A stretch of 64,000 nt of DNA, from positions 992,001-1,056,000 of the forward strand of contig CP145411.1 of assembly GCA_036867785.1 (NCBI GenBank), given 5' to 3'. This DNA comes from Plasmodiophora brassicae. Taxonomy: Eukaryota > Endomyxa: Phytomyxea > Phytomyxea > Plasmodiophorida. Shown one piece after another: positions 12,007-22,407 of the stretch. Under the pieces are notes generated by a model, which was not told where the DNA came from, ran no database searches, and saw nothing but the letters and a program-made list of their open reading frames with translations. A program made the translations under genes and the position numbers. Numbering within the stretch: position 1 is the stretch's first letter; every line of letters starts with the position of its first letter.

Positions 12007-12744
12007 ATGCCGGCGAACGTCGTGGTCAGCGGGGCGGCACGCGGCATCGGCCTCGAGCTCGTGCGCCTGTACCTAAATGGCGGGGCGCGCGTCTGGGCGC
12101 TCTGCCGATCCGCATCGGACGGGTTGTTGAAGCTGGCCGGCCAGTTTGGCCAGGCGCGCTTGCAGATCGTCCCCGGGATCGATGTCAGGACCTGCTGTGA
12201 CATCCGATTGGAGGATTGCCCGTCGATTGACATCTTGAGTACGTTGTACAACGCACAAGCAGCAGATGTATCCCATTCCTAACGGACCATTTCAGTTAAT
12301 AATGCGGGAATCCTTCGAGAAGGGGACCGTGATTTCATGACGATGAATCTGGACGCGATCCTGGAGCAGATCGACGTGAACGCCTTGGGATGGGTTCGAG
12401 TTACGCGGGCCTTGTTGCCGATCGTGTCGCCCAGGGGGAAGATCATGAACATCACATCGCGCATGGGGTCCATCGCCGACAACACGTCCGGTGGGTACTA
12501 CGGGTACCGCGCGTCGAAAGCGGCCATGAACGCGTTGACAGTATCGCTGGCGCTGGAACTCAAACCAAAGGGCATCTGCGTCGGCCTGCTTCACCCTGGC
12601 TACGTCCAGACCGACATGACGGGCGGCCAGGGGTTCGTCTCTGCAGCCGAATCCGCGTCTATGCTCGCCAAGCGCATCGACGAGTACAGCATATCGTCGG
12701 CGGGTACGTTCATGCACGCCAACGGCGAGGAGCTTCCGTGGTGA
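12007..12744 (+). CDS. Short-chain dehydrogenase/reductase
   Basis: NAD(P)-dependent oxidoreductase of the classical SDR type, about 226 residues, substrate unknown. The Rossmann motif VVSGAARGIGLEL is at the N-terminus. Splicing out 12239-12295 (57 nt, with CCTAAC branch-like sequence) restores DILINNAGIL, the NNAG motif. The catalytic YxxxK is seen in YYGYRASKAAMNALT, with the Ser region NITSRMGSIAD before it. The PG motif appears in LLHPGYVQTDMTGG, typical of sniffer/CsgA-like SDRs. It reads in the same direction as the kinase upstream and the CAP gene downstream. Confidence 0.9.
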
Positions 12745-12947
12745 AACGTCTGCCTGAAACGCTGGCATTCATAACAAACGAACGCGCTGGCAGTTGCTGT
12801 TTCCCAGTTGACTCATGGTGGCGACACACGTGTGCGTTCTGGCACTGAAGTACCGGCTCATGTAGGGCGTCACGCGTGACGTAAGTGGCGTTGCCATTCC
12901 TGTACTGAGAGGTATCTGCGTGCTCATAGTCCATCGTTTGTCCTAAG

Positions 12948-13985
12948 ATGAACAAGCTCTCAGCCGCCACCTTCGCCCTGATATTGATCGGCCTGGGCAA
13001 TGCCGCGCTCACAGCCGACCAGCAGAACAGCTTCATCGCCTTGCACAACCGCCTTCGCAGCGCGATCCAACCCACCGCGGCCAACATGATGGCTCTGTCC
13101 TGGGACAACGGCCTGGCCCAGAGCGCGCAGGCGTCCGCCAACAGATGCCCCAGCTCACACGGGCCGCCAACCAGCTCTTACGGTGAGAACATCGCCTGGG
13201 GTTGGCCAGCCATGACCGTCGACGCTGCGTTCCAGAAGTGGAGCGCTGAGAAGAACAACTATAACCCAAGCAGCAGCCAGTGCAGCGGCGGTCAGCAGTG
13301 CCAGCATTACACGCAGCTCATCCATGGCAACACGACGTCGTTCGGCTGCGGCATGAACACGTGTGCGCTGTTCGGGCAGAGCTCCGTCCAGACGTACGTC
13401 TGCCACTACTACACGCCCGGCAACGTCGTTGGCCAGGCGCCATACACACCAGGGCCCAGCTGCTCCATGTGCCCAAATGCCACCACCTGCGTCAGCAACC
13501 TCTGTGCTTCGAACCCGAACGCCAACCTGTTCCCTGACCCGCAGTCTCCTGTGACAACGGCGCCGTCTACCGCCCCCTCGCCTGCTGCCGGACCGACTGC
13601 CGCTGCTCCTGGGCAACCTGCTCCTGCTGTTGGGCAACCTGCTTCTGCTGTTGGGCAACCTGCTTCTCCTGGGCAACCTGCTGCTCCTGGGCAACCTGCT
13701 GTTCCTGGACAACCTGCTGCTGCAGGGCACCCGACGCCGGGAACAACTGGGCAGGCGATGCCCGCTTCCGGGCAACCTGGTCAGCCAGGTGCACCGACAA
13801 CAGCAGGGCAGCCGATGGGCGGATCCCCTGGCGTGGTGGCGGCGCCTACTGACCCGTCCGAGCCGGTACGCGAATGGCAACGTGGCATGCACCCGCAGCG
13901 CAACGGAGGTGGTCGGCCTGGCATGCCTGGCGTCGGCGCACCATACGCTGTTAACACCAACAACACTGACAACAAGGATTGCTGA
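12948..13985 (+). CDS. Secreted CAP/SCP (PR-1-like) protein with GQPA-repeat tail
   Basis: Extracellular CAP superfamily protein, 345 residues, single exon. A signal peptide (about residues 1-22, MNKLSAATFALILIGLGNA) is followed by the CAP domain: FIALHNRLR, SYGENIAWGW, HYTQLIHGNTTSFGCGMN and YVCHYYTPGNVVG, including the His and Glu residues of the CAP cavity. The C-terminal third is Pro/Ala/Gly/Gln-rich with short GQPA and GQPAAP units, probably an extended or glycosylated wall-facing tail. Family roles include sterol or lipid binding; none can be assigned here. Confidence 0.9.
   Translation: MNKLSAATFALILIGLGNAALTADQQNSFIALHNRLRSAIQPTAANMMALSWDNGLAQSAQASANRCPSSHGPPTSSYGENIAWGWPAMTVDAAFQKWSAEKNNYNPSSSQCSGGQQCQHYTQLIHGNTTSFGCGMNTCALFGQSSVQTYVCHYYTPGNVVGQAPYTPGPSCSMCPNATTCVSNLCASNPNANLFPDPQSPVTTAPSTAPSPAAGPTAAAPGQPAPAVGQPASAVGQPASPGQPAAPGQPAVPGQPAAAGHPTPGTTGQAMPASGQPGQPGAPTTAGQPMGGSPGVVAAPTDPSEPVREWQRGMHPQRNGGGRPGMPGVGAPYAVNTNNTDNKDC
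13600..13735 (+). repeat. Short coding minisatellite in the CAP gene
   Basis: Units of 15-24 bp built on GGGCAACCTGCT, mostly with CCTGCT or TCTGCTGTT between them, encode the GQPA/VGQPAS repeats of the CAP tail. The unit stays in frame. It is likely length-variable between strains. Confidence 0.7.
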
Positions 13986-14075
13986 GCATAAAAGCGTCAC
14001 CGGCCGCCCCGCACCATCGCAATACACCATTTCCTCCCGAGAGAATTCAGTGTCTGTATTGTAGAGAGCAGCGAT

Positions 14076-14352
14076 CTAGATCGGTATAAAGGCCTCCGTC
14101 AGGGACACCTGTCGCGGATCGTCAAACGAGGGGGGGGGGGGGGGGGGGGCAGCAGTGCGATGAAGCGCCTACCTTCTCGGAACCGAGACGGCAGCCAAGG
14201 ACGATGATGAGCGGGACGAACCCCCAGTGGACCACCTCCCGGCCGACACTGACGACCTTGCGTTTGCACTTGTCGAATGTCGCCCACTTGCCAGACGGCT
14301 TGCCGACGTCGTCCGCCGCGAACGAGCCACCGCCATTGACGCCGCGGAACAT
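14076..14352 (-). CDS. TOM7: TOM7, small subunit of the mitochondrial TOM complex
   Basis: Outer-membrane import subunit that modulates TOM assembly. Exon 1 (14352-14173) encodes about 60 residues, ending in a TOM7 core: REVVHWGFVPLIIVLGCRLG, comparable to FVFHYGFIPLVIYLGFKRG. Removing 14109-14172 (64 nt) adds a short exon encoding VSLTEAFIPI and a TAG stop, giving about 70 residues, the usual size. The intron holds a run of 20 C on this strand, serving as or next to the polypyrimidine tract. The last exon is inferred from splice sites and length only. Confidence 0.75.
14130..14149 (+). repeat. Uninterrupted run of 20 G
   Basis: A homopolymer of 20 G on the plus strand, inside the inferred TOM7 intron (C-run in the transcript). 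Two other runs of 21 G occur at 59199 and 63645. Confidence 0.97.
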
Positions 14353-14501
14353 GGTCGTTCGTCGTCGGCGGTTGCAAATGCGAGCGCCAGTCGAGCCACG
14401 GACCCCGCGCAGCGCCGGCAGCGGCTCGCACGGGCACCGACGGCTAACACCCGGCACCTGGCAAAGGTCCTGCAACGTGAACGAAGCGCCTGCCAGACTC
14501 C

Positions 14502-16140
14502 ATGCCGGCTCCTCGCGCCGCTGTGTCGCCCTGTCGAAGCGACTCATCGTCATCTTCGGAGAGCGACGACGTTGTCGATCTTAATGCGTCACACTCTTGC
14601 CCAAATGTCGCACCTATCGTTGCCATCGCTGCGCGTGCTATCGATTCAGTGAGTGCCACGGTCGTCGCTGAAGCTAGTGCATCTGTCGTCCAGGCCATTC
14701 CACGTAAACGCCGTCGGTCGCTCCCGGAGGCAAAATGCCACCAGCGACATTGGCGCGTAGGAGATAATGGAAGATGCGACAATGCAACCATTGTCCTGAA
14801 ACGTGGGCCCTTTCCACGTCCACCGGCACAGTCATCAAGCATCTACAGCTGAAGCATTCCATTGTTGAAGGTGGGGAGCCGACGGCCAGGAAATCTCGCC
14901 AGACCACGCTGACGGAGTCTGTCCCGGCCAAGATTGTGGCTCTCAATGACGCTGCGATTGTCCGATACGTCATTGGACGTTCCGAGCCGCACACCGTCTC
15001 TGAGGATCGTGCGTTCCGGCGGCTAGTGTCCACGTTGTGCCCTGGTTTCCAACCAAAATCAGCTCGAACTGTGAAGAGAAGCATTCTGAAACTGTATTTC
15101 GTACTTCGCAACATGTTGGTCCAGTACTTCGGCACTCTTTTGTCGAAAATTAGCCTTACCTTCGATGGGTGGAGCAGCCCTAAGTTGCAGGGGCTGTATC
15201 CCGTCACTGCACACTGGATTGATTCTTCGCTTGGTCTGCTGTTGTCTTGCGTCATCGACTTCCCATACATCGAACCAGGAACGGGTGTTGGAAAACGTGT
15301 TGGAACGGCTCTCTCTGAACGTTTATCGGATCTCGGAATCGACGACAAGATTCTGGCCGTTGTAAACGATAACGGCAGTGACGCGATTGCAGCTGCTGAA
15401 TATTTATCGAATGTTAAGACTCCATACCCGGCGGATGTATTGTCAACGAAAGCCATCTCCTTCGATGCGCGATCACATCCCGGCAGTGGCGAATCATCTT
15501 CTCGTTGGCACGAACCGCGACCGATATGGTCGCATAGTTATCCCCACCGAGAAAGGTCGACAGTCGTGCGGGTAGATCTAAGAACGACGACACGTGCTGG
15601 ATATGAACCCATTGGGCATTTGTAAGGCGGAACTGGTCAAGTTCACCTGCGCGACGTTCGTGATGTGCAATAAGGTCCAGAGCGGGCCTAAGAGCCAGAC
15701 ACTGCTGGATCATGATGTGGGGTGGAGTTGAACCTTGTTGGGCAATCCGGGCAAGGTGGTTCCCTTTCGACATTCGACATAGAACGGCAAATCGAGCGAA
15801 AGATATCCCGCCTGACCTTGCTCATGCGAATTGTCGACAACAACGAACGAAGATTGCCCAGGACCGGCTCAAACCACTCTACTGCAGATTTGACGCCCAG
15901 TTGGAGAGTATGTATCGCGCATCGAAGGAGATGGCTTTCGTTGACAATACAGCCGCCGGGTATGGAGTCTTAACATTCGATAAATATTCAGCAGCTGCAA
16001 TAGCGTCACTGCCGTTATCGTTTAAAACGGCCAGAATCTTGTCGTCGATTCCGAGATCCGATAAACGTTCAGAGAGAGCCGTTCCGACACGTTTTCCAAC
16101 ACCCGTTCCTGGTTCGATGTATGGGGAGTCGATGACGCAA
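14502..16140 (+). mobile_element. hAT-family DNA transposon remnant, internally rearranged
   Basis: The left part encodes a BED zinc finger (RQCNHCPETWALSTSTGTVI then KHLQLKH) followed by hAT transposase sequence: LLSKISLTFDGWSSPKLQG, GLYPVTAHWID and ILAVVNDNGSDAIAAAEY. An upstream frame (14502-14852) with Ser-rich and Lys/Arg-rich sequence may be the N-terminus, but it is one frame off the BED exon, and an in-frame TAA lies at 14765. Near 15.47 kb coding switches to the minus strand: LTNAQWVHIQHVSSFLDLPA is hAT C-terminal sequence, read from about 15.77 to 15.48 kb. The copy is therefore scrambled and unlikely to be active. I could not find convincing terminal inverted repeats or target duplications. 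Confidence 0.8.
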
Positions 16141-16142
16141 GA
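15245..16142. repeat. Inverted duplication inside the hAT element
   Basis: About 230 bp at 15245-15472 reappears in inverse orientation at about 15912-16142 with only a few differences. Both encode YIEPGTGVGKRVGTALSERL followed by SDLGIDDKILAV. The roughly 440 bp between the arms carry the remaining transposase sequence on the minus strand. Confidence 0.88.
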
Positions 16143-16404
16143 GAGAGCGCGGGGGCGGGTCCCGGGTGGGTTATGTATGCCCGACGCCGGACACCGTGGC
16201 GGACTGCGGAGCCCCAGCGCCGGCATTGACCAGTTAAACCACGCTTTAAACCGGTTTGGAATCCTCAAACCGGTTGGTTTGCGCTCGATGTCAAACTAAA
16301 CTGAACCAAACTAAACTATTGTACGGCATCCCAAACCAAACCGCGCCGACCCCCTACAATACAGTACACACAGGAGCAGTCACGGTCGGCTGGATGGGTA
16401 GCCG

Positions 16405-17480
16405 TCAGCACTTTTTGAACTGTTTCATATCATCTGGGATCGCGATTTCGTCGATGCAACCGGTCGGGATCTGGTTCAGAAGGAACGGGCCGTATTGCGT
16501 ACGTACCAGGCGGGTTATGGACAGGCCGGCGGAGATGAGCGCACGTCGCACCTCGGAGCTCCGCCGTTCCTCTAGCTGGACTTGCAGCCCTGCACGAGAT
16601 GGTAAGCGTGGACCGTTGGAGAATTCAGCAACTGAAACGTACACGTGTTTTCGGGATATTCCCGTGCCCGAACGCTCATTGGAGGGAACTTGATGCCACA
16701 AATTGTCGTGCCTGACTCCAGAACTTTGAGGACTTCCTCATTCACCTGACAGCAGTCGCGTCATACGACCATCGCCGGTCAGCAGACGAATACGAAACGA
16801 CCTTTCCAGGGACACATGCCAGGTAGGTTCGGTGGCCAACCGAGTACGTCGTTTCAATGTGCGTCGCCAAGTCTGGACATGTCGTCATGACAAGAAGCCC
16901 CTCCGTGCAAACGTCGAGCCGCCCTGAAGCCATAAGCCTGGGAAGCTTGAGCCTCCGATTGTCATACGACTCCTCGATAGATTTGAACACGGTCCTGATG
17001 CCTCGCAGTCCTCGGATCGTCGTGCGTTTAGGAACGTCTGTATCGACGAGCTCGCCATGCCGCTTGTTGTACTGCCTCGGACACGTACACAGGTTAGCCG
17101 TTGTGTGTGCCAAGCATGTTCCATCGTATAAGATACAATAAATAATCGGACGGGTACCGGGAGCAACGGGCGCCACCCGTCGAAGGCAATGACCGAACCG
17201 GCTCGGATACGTTCGAACGGATGGACGACATTTCTACCGTCGACCCAGATATGACGCTCGTTGATATACCGTATCGCATCGCTGCGTGATTCGGATTCAG
17301 CTGACGCGTGGATGCCATCGCAACGTGTGTACCGCCCACTCACCGACGGCTCCAGGTCCCGCACCTCGCCACGTACTTGGACAGCGGATCCCCGTCGTAC
17401 GCCGCCGGGACAGCCACATCCTTCGTGAAACGGTTCTTCTTCAGGGCATTGCCTATCTGCGACATAATCTTGTTGACCAT
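16405..17480 (-). CDS. RsuA/RluB-type pseudouridine synthase
   Basis: Isomerises uridine in RNA; eukaryotic members are usually organellar. The N-terminal S4 domain reads DPLSKYVARCGTWSRR. Splicing out 17282-17343 (62 nt) continues as DAIRYINERHIWVDGRNV. The catalytic segment is LPRLMASGRLDVCTEGLLVM, with the conserved GRLD aspartate. HRTYLACV follows, and the C-terminal part is EERRSSEVRRALISAGLSIT then RLVRTQYGPF, equivalent to EGRNREVRRM...RLxRxxYGPF. A frame change near 16.65 kb is unexplained by a normal-length intron. The start at 17480 gives a basic, possibly mitochondrial N-terminus. Confidence 0.85.
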
Positions 17481-17742
17481 GGCCCTCGGTGCGTCCTGTT
17501 GCGGTACCCGCGCACCCGCGAGGTACCTACAGTCGTGCGGCAGCGGATCACGATGCACCGCTTAAATAGCTCCAGATGCATTTCCTCGAGATATGTCCGC
17601 CATGACATACAGTTGTAACGGCAAGACGACCTTACGGACGGCGAGCGACCGCAATTGCAACCGCCGGTACGCCGAGCTGTGCAAATCATGACAGCGTCTG
17701 GGATGGCTGGCCAACAACCCTGTCTGGTGGCATCATTCTTCG

Positions 17743-19080
17743 ATGGTGGTCGTGGCGCGTCCAACAACTTTAGAGGGGCGGGCGCGACTCGCGGAATCCG
17801 TGGCGGAGTCCGTAGGTCGGGTTGCTGGCCGCGGGCTCGTCTCTGCGATGGGATCGCGACATGGGCCCTCCTTCTGGGCCGACCAACAGGGTAGTGTTGG
17901 GTACAAGCTGATGCAGAACATGGGGTGGTCAGCAGGGTCAGGACTTGGCAAGAAATCGAATGGGTCAGTTGAGTGCTTGCGGGTGCGTGTGAAGAAGGGC
18001 AACGACGGGATTGGGACCGTCAAGGCCGGCCGCGATGAGACATGGACGGCTGCGACGTCTGCCTTTAACGACCTGCTCAAGCGACTGAGTTCTGGCGAAC
18101 CAGCACCGGATACCTCCGCGGCATGCAACACGACGGCTACAATCGGTAAACATCGGGCTCGCAGCCAGCTCTATGGCAAGTTCAAGCGCGCCAAGGATAC
18201 GTCCAACTACTCGTCGGCAGACATGAACGAGATCTTTGGGCGACGCGACAAAGCCACCGTCAACAGTGTGGCCGAGGATGCACCATCGTCGGGCGTGAAG
18301 ACCGTGACGAACAAGAAGACCATCGAGGAGTACTTCCAACAGAAGCTGAACGAGAAAGCTGAACGCGCTGCCGACTCCCAGGAGTCCCTGTATATGCATA
18401 TGAGCGCTATCGCGACGTCGGGCCGGTTCGGGCTCGGTATGTCATGTCCAAGTACAAGCCGTCTTGAGGACGATTGGTTCCCGACACCAAGGTCATCGAT
18501 GGCCAACGACAGACTGCGGGTACCGCTCCCAGAACCCGGTACGCCGTCTGATGTTGCATGCGTTTCCCAGTCTAGCGAAGAAAGCAAGCCGGTGAAGCGG
18601 AAGAAGAGCAAGGACAACATGAAGTCCAAGACCAAGGCCAAGTCAGCGAAGGCACAATCGACCGCGTCGGAAACCGACTCTGTGCCGCCAACGGTAAGCA
18701 CCTCCAAGTCTAATGAGGAGGACAAGCTGGCAAAGCGGACAAAGAAGACGAAGGAGAGCAAGAAGATCAAGTCGAAGGCCGAGTCAGCCGAGACGCACGT
18801 TGATGGCGATTCGGAATCGAAGTCTACGAAGAAGAAACGGAAGGCGGTGGCTAATGACGAGTTGGACTCAGCAGCGGGGCGCAAGTCAAAGTCGATGAAG
18901 AAAGAACGGAAGGCGGCGACTAGTAACAAGTTGGGTTCAGCAGCGGGACGCAAGTCAAAGTCGATGAAGAAGAAACGGAAGGCGACGCCTGAGGGCGATG
19001 GTGACACACGGAAGGTGAAGACAAAGAAGAACCGCGACAAGGATTCTAGGCCTAGTAAGAAAGCTCGGAAAGAGTTGTAA
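17743..19080 (+). CDS. PINX1: PINX1/PXR1 homologue (G-patch, nucleolar)
   Basis: Nucleolar G-patch protein; yeast Pxr1/Gno1 activates the Prp43 helicase in rRNA and snoRNA processing and the human protein inhibits telomerase. The G-patch is YKLMQNMGWSAGSGLGKKS. Downstream come RARSQLYGKFKRAKD, DMNEIFGRRDK and TIEEYFQQKL, matching human VHYMKFTKGKD, DLDCIFGKR and TIQEYFAKRM in order. The C-terminus is a long Lys/Ser tail with a repeated GRKSKSMKKxRKA unit. One exon, 445 codons; the ATG at 17848 (MGSRHGPSFW) is the more likely start, as the family begins just before the G-patch. Confidence 0.9.
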   Translation: MVVVARPTTLEGRARLAESVAESVGRVAGRGLVSAMGSRHGPSFWADQQGSVGYKLMQNMGWSAGSGLGKKSNGSVECLRVRVKKGNDGIGTVKAGRDETWTAATSAFNDLLKRLSSGEPAPDTSAACNTTATIGKHRARSQLYGKFKRAKDTSNYSSADMNEIFGRRDKATVNSVAEDAPSSGVKTVTNKKTIEEYFQQKLNEKAERAADSQESLYMHMSAIATSGRFGLGMSCPSTSRLEDDWFPTPRSSMANDRLRVPLPEPGTPSDVACVSQSSEESKPVKRKKSKDNMKSKTKAKSAKAQSTASETDSVPPTVSTSKSNEEDKLAKRTKKTKESKKIKSKAESAETHVDGDSESKSTKKKRKAVANDELDSAAGRKSKSMKKERKAATSNKLGSAAGRKSKSMKKKRKATPEGDGDTRKVKTKKNRDKDSRPSKKARKEL

Positions 19081-19146
19081 ACGAAGGAACTGTTTCTATC
19101 TGATAAGGCATTCCCACTTTAGTACAGGACGATAACGGTTTTCTTA

Positions 19147-19775
19147 TTGGCAGGCAAGAGGGCACTACAAACGCCATCGCCCGACCATTATCTCTTGTTG
19201 TCCGCGTTGACAATGGCATCGGCGGCCAGCACCGTCAGGTCGCCTTGGGGACATAGCCGGTACCCGCTTTCGATGTCGGAAATCGGGGTCAGCCGGTTCC
19301 TCTTCCCGGGTGACGAACGGCATCACATTGCCAGGTTTACCATGACCACTGACGCCGCCTGCGGTCGGCCGTTCTGGATAATGGTTCCGAAGCAGTTACA
19401 TTGAGCGACGGGACCTTCGTCATGACGATTGCTGCCGTGCACCTTGACGAATGCCATACTGCCCACGTTTGGTCAGACGAGGAGACTCGGCGAACCAGGC
19501 CTGTTGAGGGTTGGCGACGACCTGCCATCCGGGATGATTGACTGTTGGCCATCATCCTCCGGAATCGGACCGACATGTCAGACAGGTACGGCATCGACTT
19601 CACGCGCCGCTCGATCTCGTTTCGATGGTCGGCGAAATACAGACGCCAGTACAGTCGGAACGACATAACGGGTATCGGGCGGCTCCTGGTGCTCCATCTT
19701 AACGAGGGCATGGATTCGGTCTCTTCGTTCGCAGTACGTTGCTGGAAACCTCCGTCTCGAGCAGGCGATGCGTGA
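19147..19775 (+). CDS. Doubtful small gene, unrecognised
   Basis: Between PINX1 and the minus-strand glycosyltransferase three plus-strand frames read like exons: one beginning MASAASTVRSPWGHSRYPL at 19213, one with GTFVMTIAAVHLDECHTAHV near 19.4 kb, and one with ITGIGRLLVLHLNEGMDSV near 19.7 kb. The last two share a frame and are separated by a stop at an intron-sized interval. No family is recognised and the exon joins are guesses. Confidence 0.35.
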
Positions 19776-19803
19776 CAATGGACAGAAAGGAAGGTCATAC
19801 GTT

Positions 19804-21947
19804 TTAAAGATCGTCGTGAGCGCTAGGCTCTTCAGGTATGTCGCCTTCAGTGCTGGCACGTTGACTCAGAGCGTTTTCAATTGTTTCCGCAACAAGGACC
19901 ATGGATGGTCGGGTGATGGCCGGGAAGTTGCCATAATAGAAACTGCCAGGAATCGTGCTCATGACGATGTGGCGGCGACCCAATGCGGCGACTAGATGCC
20001 CGAAGCAGAAGTCGATATGAGGTCGCCCAGGGAACATGATCAGGACGGCACCCGGTTGGGTGAACGCGAAGTTCGTCAGGCCGGCACCATGGGCGCCCAC
20101 CACGATCTTTGCCTTCGCGAACATGGCGACCTGATCGAGCAGCGTCTCATTGCCGACATGAATCCGCAGGCGTTGACCGAAACGCTCTCGAAGGAACCCA
20201 ATGAAGTCATTCTCATTCGGGAACGCCCGCACGTTCTTCTTGAACCTTCGAGAAACGTAGACGATTTCGTCATCCGTTCCTGTCGTGTCCGGGAACCTGT
20301 GCGCCGGTCACAATACGCCGATCGTATGATGCCGCGTGTACCTGCCACGCCGACGAAGGGCGTCATGGAAGAACGCCTGGACGCGAAGAATTGCTGCTCG
20401 AGGAGGCCAGAACACGCCCCACGCGTTCTTGGCGAGGGTCTTGTGGACATCCTCAGCAGGATGAATCCAGTCCACCAGGTGCAAGCCGGCTCGGAAATGG
20501 TAACGTGATAGTGTCGGCGGTAGAGGATAGCGAAGAATGCGGTCGCGAACCGAATCGAATTCGGTCATGGCCAGAACGTCGTCGATAAAACCGGCCCACC
20601 CCTCAGGAGGCAGCAGGAGTTTGCAATCGGCATTGCCGGGATCGGACATGACATGCTCCACCAAGAGCAGCATCTTTGGGAACGCTTCCAGTATAAAATG
20701 GTAATAGTTGACCATCTGATGCTGGATGATGCTGGCGACCGGGCAGTCGATCTCAATGATCCGGACCCCCTCATCGCTTGTCGGGAGCGTGTGAAGATCG
20801 ACGTTGACGTGGTGACCACCTAGCAAGCATCTTCAGGCAAACGGCAGTGAACACTAGCGACGCCGCGCTACGTACCAGAATACACAGCGCAATCGCCATG
20901 CACGATACCACTCCCGGCCATGAATGCCTCTCGTAAATAGATACGGTATATGAAACGCTCATGGAACGCATGTGGATACTTTGGGATTGGCTTCCCGACG
21001 AATTCAGGATCGTTCGGCTGGCCATACGTCTGCATGGCATTGTCACGGTTGAGGAGGTCCACGTGGACATCGCCTTGGCCGGCATCGGCTTCCTCAGACC
21101 AGTTCAGCGCCAGGCGCCATGACCCCGATAAACAGACACGCGGGTCGTAAATGCTGAGGTTGCCGACAAACTCATGTACGTAACGCGACTTCAGGGCCCA
21201 AGCAACTGGATCCATTGGCCAACCGATTGAACGAATGTTGGCGGCCGCTGAAACCGTTCCTGGATTGTCGTCGAGGCGCATGGCCTCCACAGCGACGTTC
21301 CAGGCTCGGCGATAATCCCCATGCCACAGGAGGGCTGACGCGATGTTTGCCTTGACGCTCGCCACTCGAACAGGCGGAGATGAGCCGCCGAACCGAGCAA
21401 CCCACCTCTCCATGGTGGGGATACCCTCCTTGTAACGCATTAGCAGCAGAACGGATCCGAGCACGTCAAGAGGCTCAGGGTCATCTTCGGGCAATAGGTG
21501 AACCGCCTGACGGCACGTGGATATGATCTGGTCGTCGGTCAGGTCGACATCGATCCCCTGGTTGAGCTTCTCAGCAATGGATCGGCACATGTGCAAATAC
21601 ATCCGCCCATCGTCGGGGAATAGCGCGATCCCGCTCTCGTACGTCTCAATGCATCGCGCCATATCGCCATGAAATTCATGCGCCATACCGAGGTTGTATA
21701 TCACCTCTTTCGACCCTGGCATCATCTCGCGCAGCAATGAGTACGACTCAATCGCTGACCACTAACGCGTCAGGGCAACAGCGGAGTCGCGGGGCACCGC
21801 CGGCCACCGACCTGCCGGATAATCGCCCTTGTCGAATGCGGATATCGCGTCCTGGTAGACGTCGTGCGGCAATCGCGTCGCTTGACCCCATGCGACGACA
21901 GCGAAACAGGACACGATGACAGGCGACACAGGCGACATGACCACCAT
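19804..21947 (-). CDS. Secretory TPR-GT61 glycosyltransferase
   Basis: Probable Golgi/ER glycosyltransferase of the GT61 (EOGT/XYLT-like, DUF563) family with an N-terminal TPR region. The start at 21947 (or 21938) gives a signal peptide, MSPVSPVIVSCFAVVAWGQA. Splicing out 21755-21811 (57 nt) builds GDYPAAIESYSLLREMMPG and then EVIYNLGMAHEFHGDMARCI, clear TPR helices. After an intron near 20.85 kb, QHQMVNYYHFILEAFPKMLL and later IVVGAHGAGLTNFAFTQPGA mark the GT61 domain (the GAHGAGLTN motif is diagnostic). Length is roughly 650 residues. Donor and acceptor are unknown. Confidence 0.85.
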
Positions 21948-22407
21948 GATGTCTGGCGTGCACGCCACACCGCCAAAACGGAGCTGCTCGGCGACACGGG
22001 TTGTGCGTTCAACCAGGTGGCCGCTATACACACAACGCTGTACCGACCGTGAAGACGCTGTCGCGCATGCGCTGGGCGGCGATCCGCACAGCGAGGACGG
22101 GTGCTCCAAGATGACATGCAACACAGAAGAGCGTTCCGAAGTATGCAACCTTCCCCGGTTGAGAACGCGTCCTGCAAAGAAGTTACCGGTTTCGTCCTAA
22201 GACGTATGAAGCGGTCGTCTGGGTGTGCAGCGCGGGTTCGAACAGGAACCATCAGGCCCGCGCTTGGGTGCGGGTCAGCGTGGTCGACCTGGTCGGTCAA
22301 CAGGCTGAAGAGCACCCGAGGCCGGGCGCGCAGCCCGGGTCGACGTGTCGACCGTCTGTGGGACGGGTCGCCGTGGCGGCACTCGTTGGCACAGATAGAA
22401 ACGGTTC
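21948..22407. other. Divergent intergenic region, GT61 to CNNM
   Basis: About 460 bp between two divergent starts, presumably holding both promoters. No TATA box, tRNA or conserved open frame stands out. Confidence 0.5.

Noticed and set aside
16230-16345. CAAAC-rich stretch after the hAT element as a terminal repeat or telomere-like repeat
   Set aside because: Units such as AAACCGGTT and CCAAACTAAAC are irregular and I found no inverse partner at the left side of the element.
19191-19260. Minus-strand string GDLTVLAADAIVNADN resembling the start of a macro domain
   Set aside because: The frame stops within a few codons and only about 110 bp remain before PINX1, too little for the rest of a macro domain. 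The opposite strand looks at least as coding. Treated as coincidence.
22228-22250. GGTTCGAA near 22.23 kb resembling a tRNA T-arm/B box
   Set aside because: The flanking bases do not pair as a T stem and no acceptor or anticodon arm is present.
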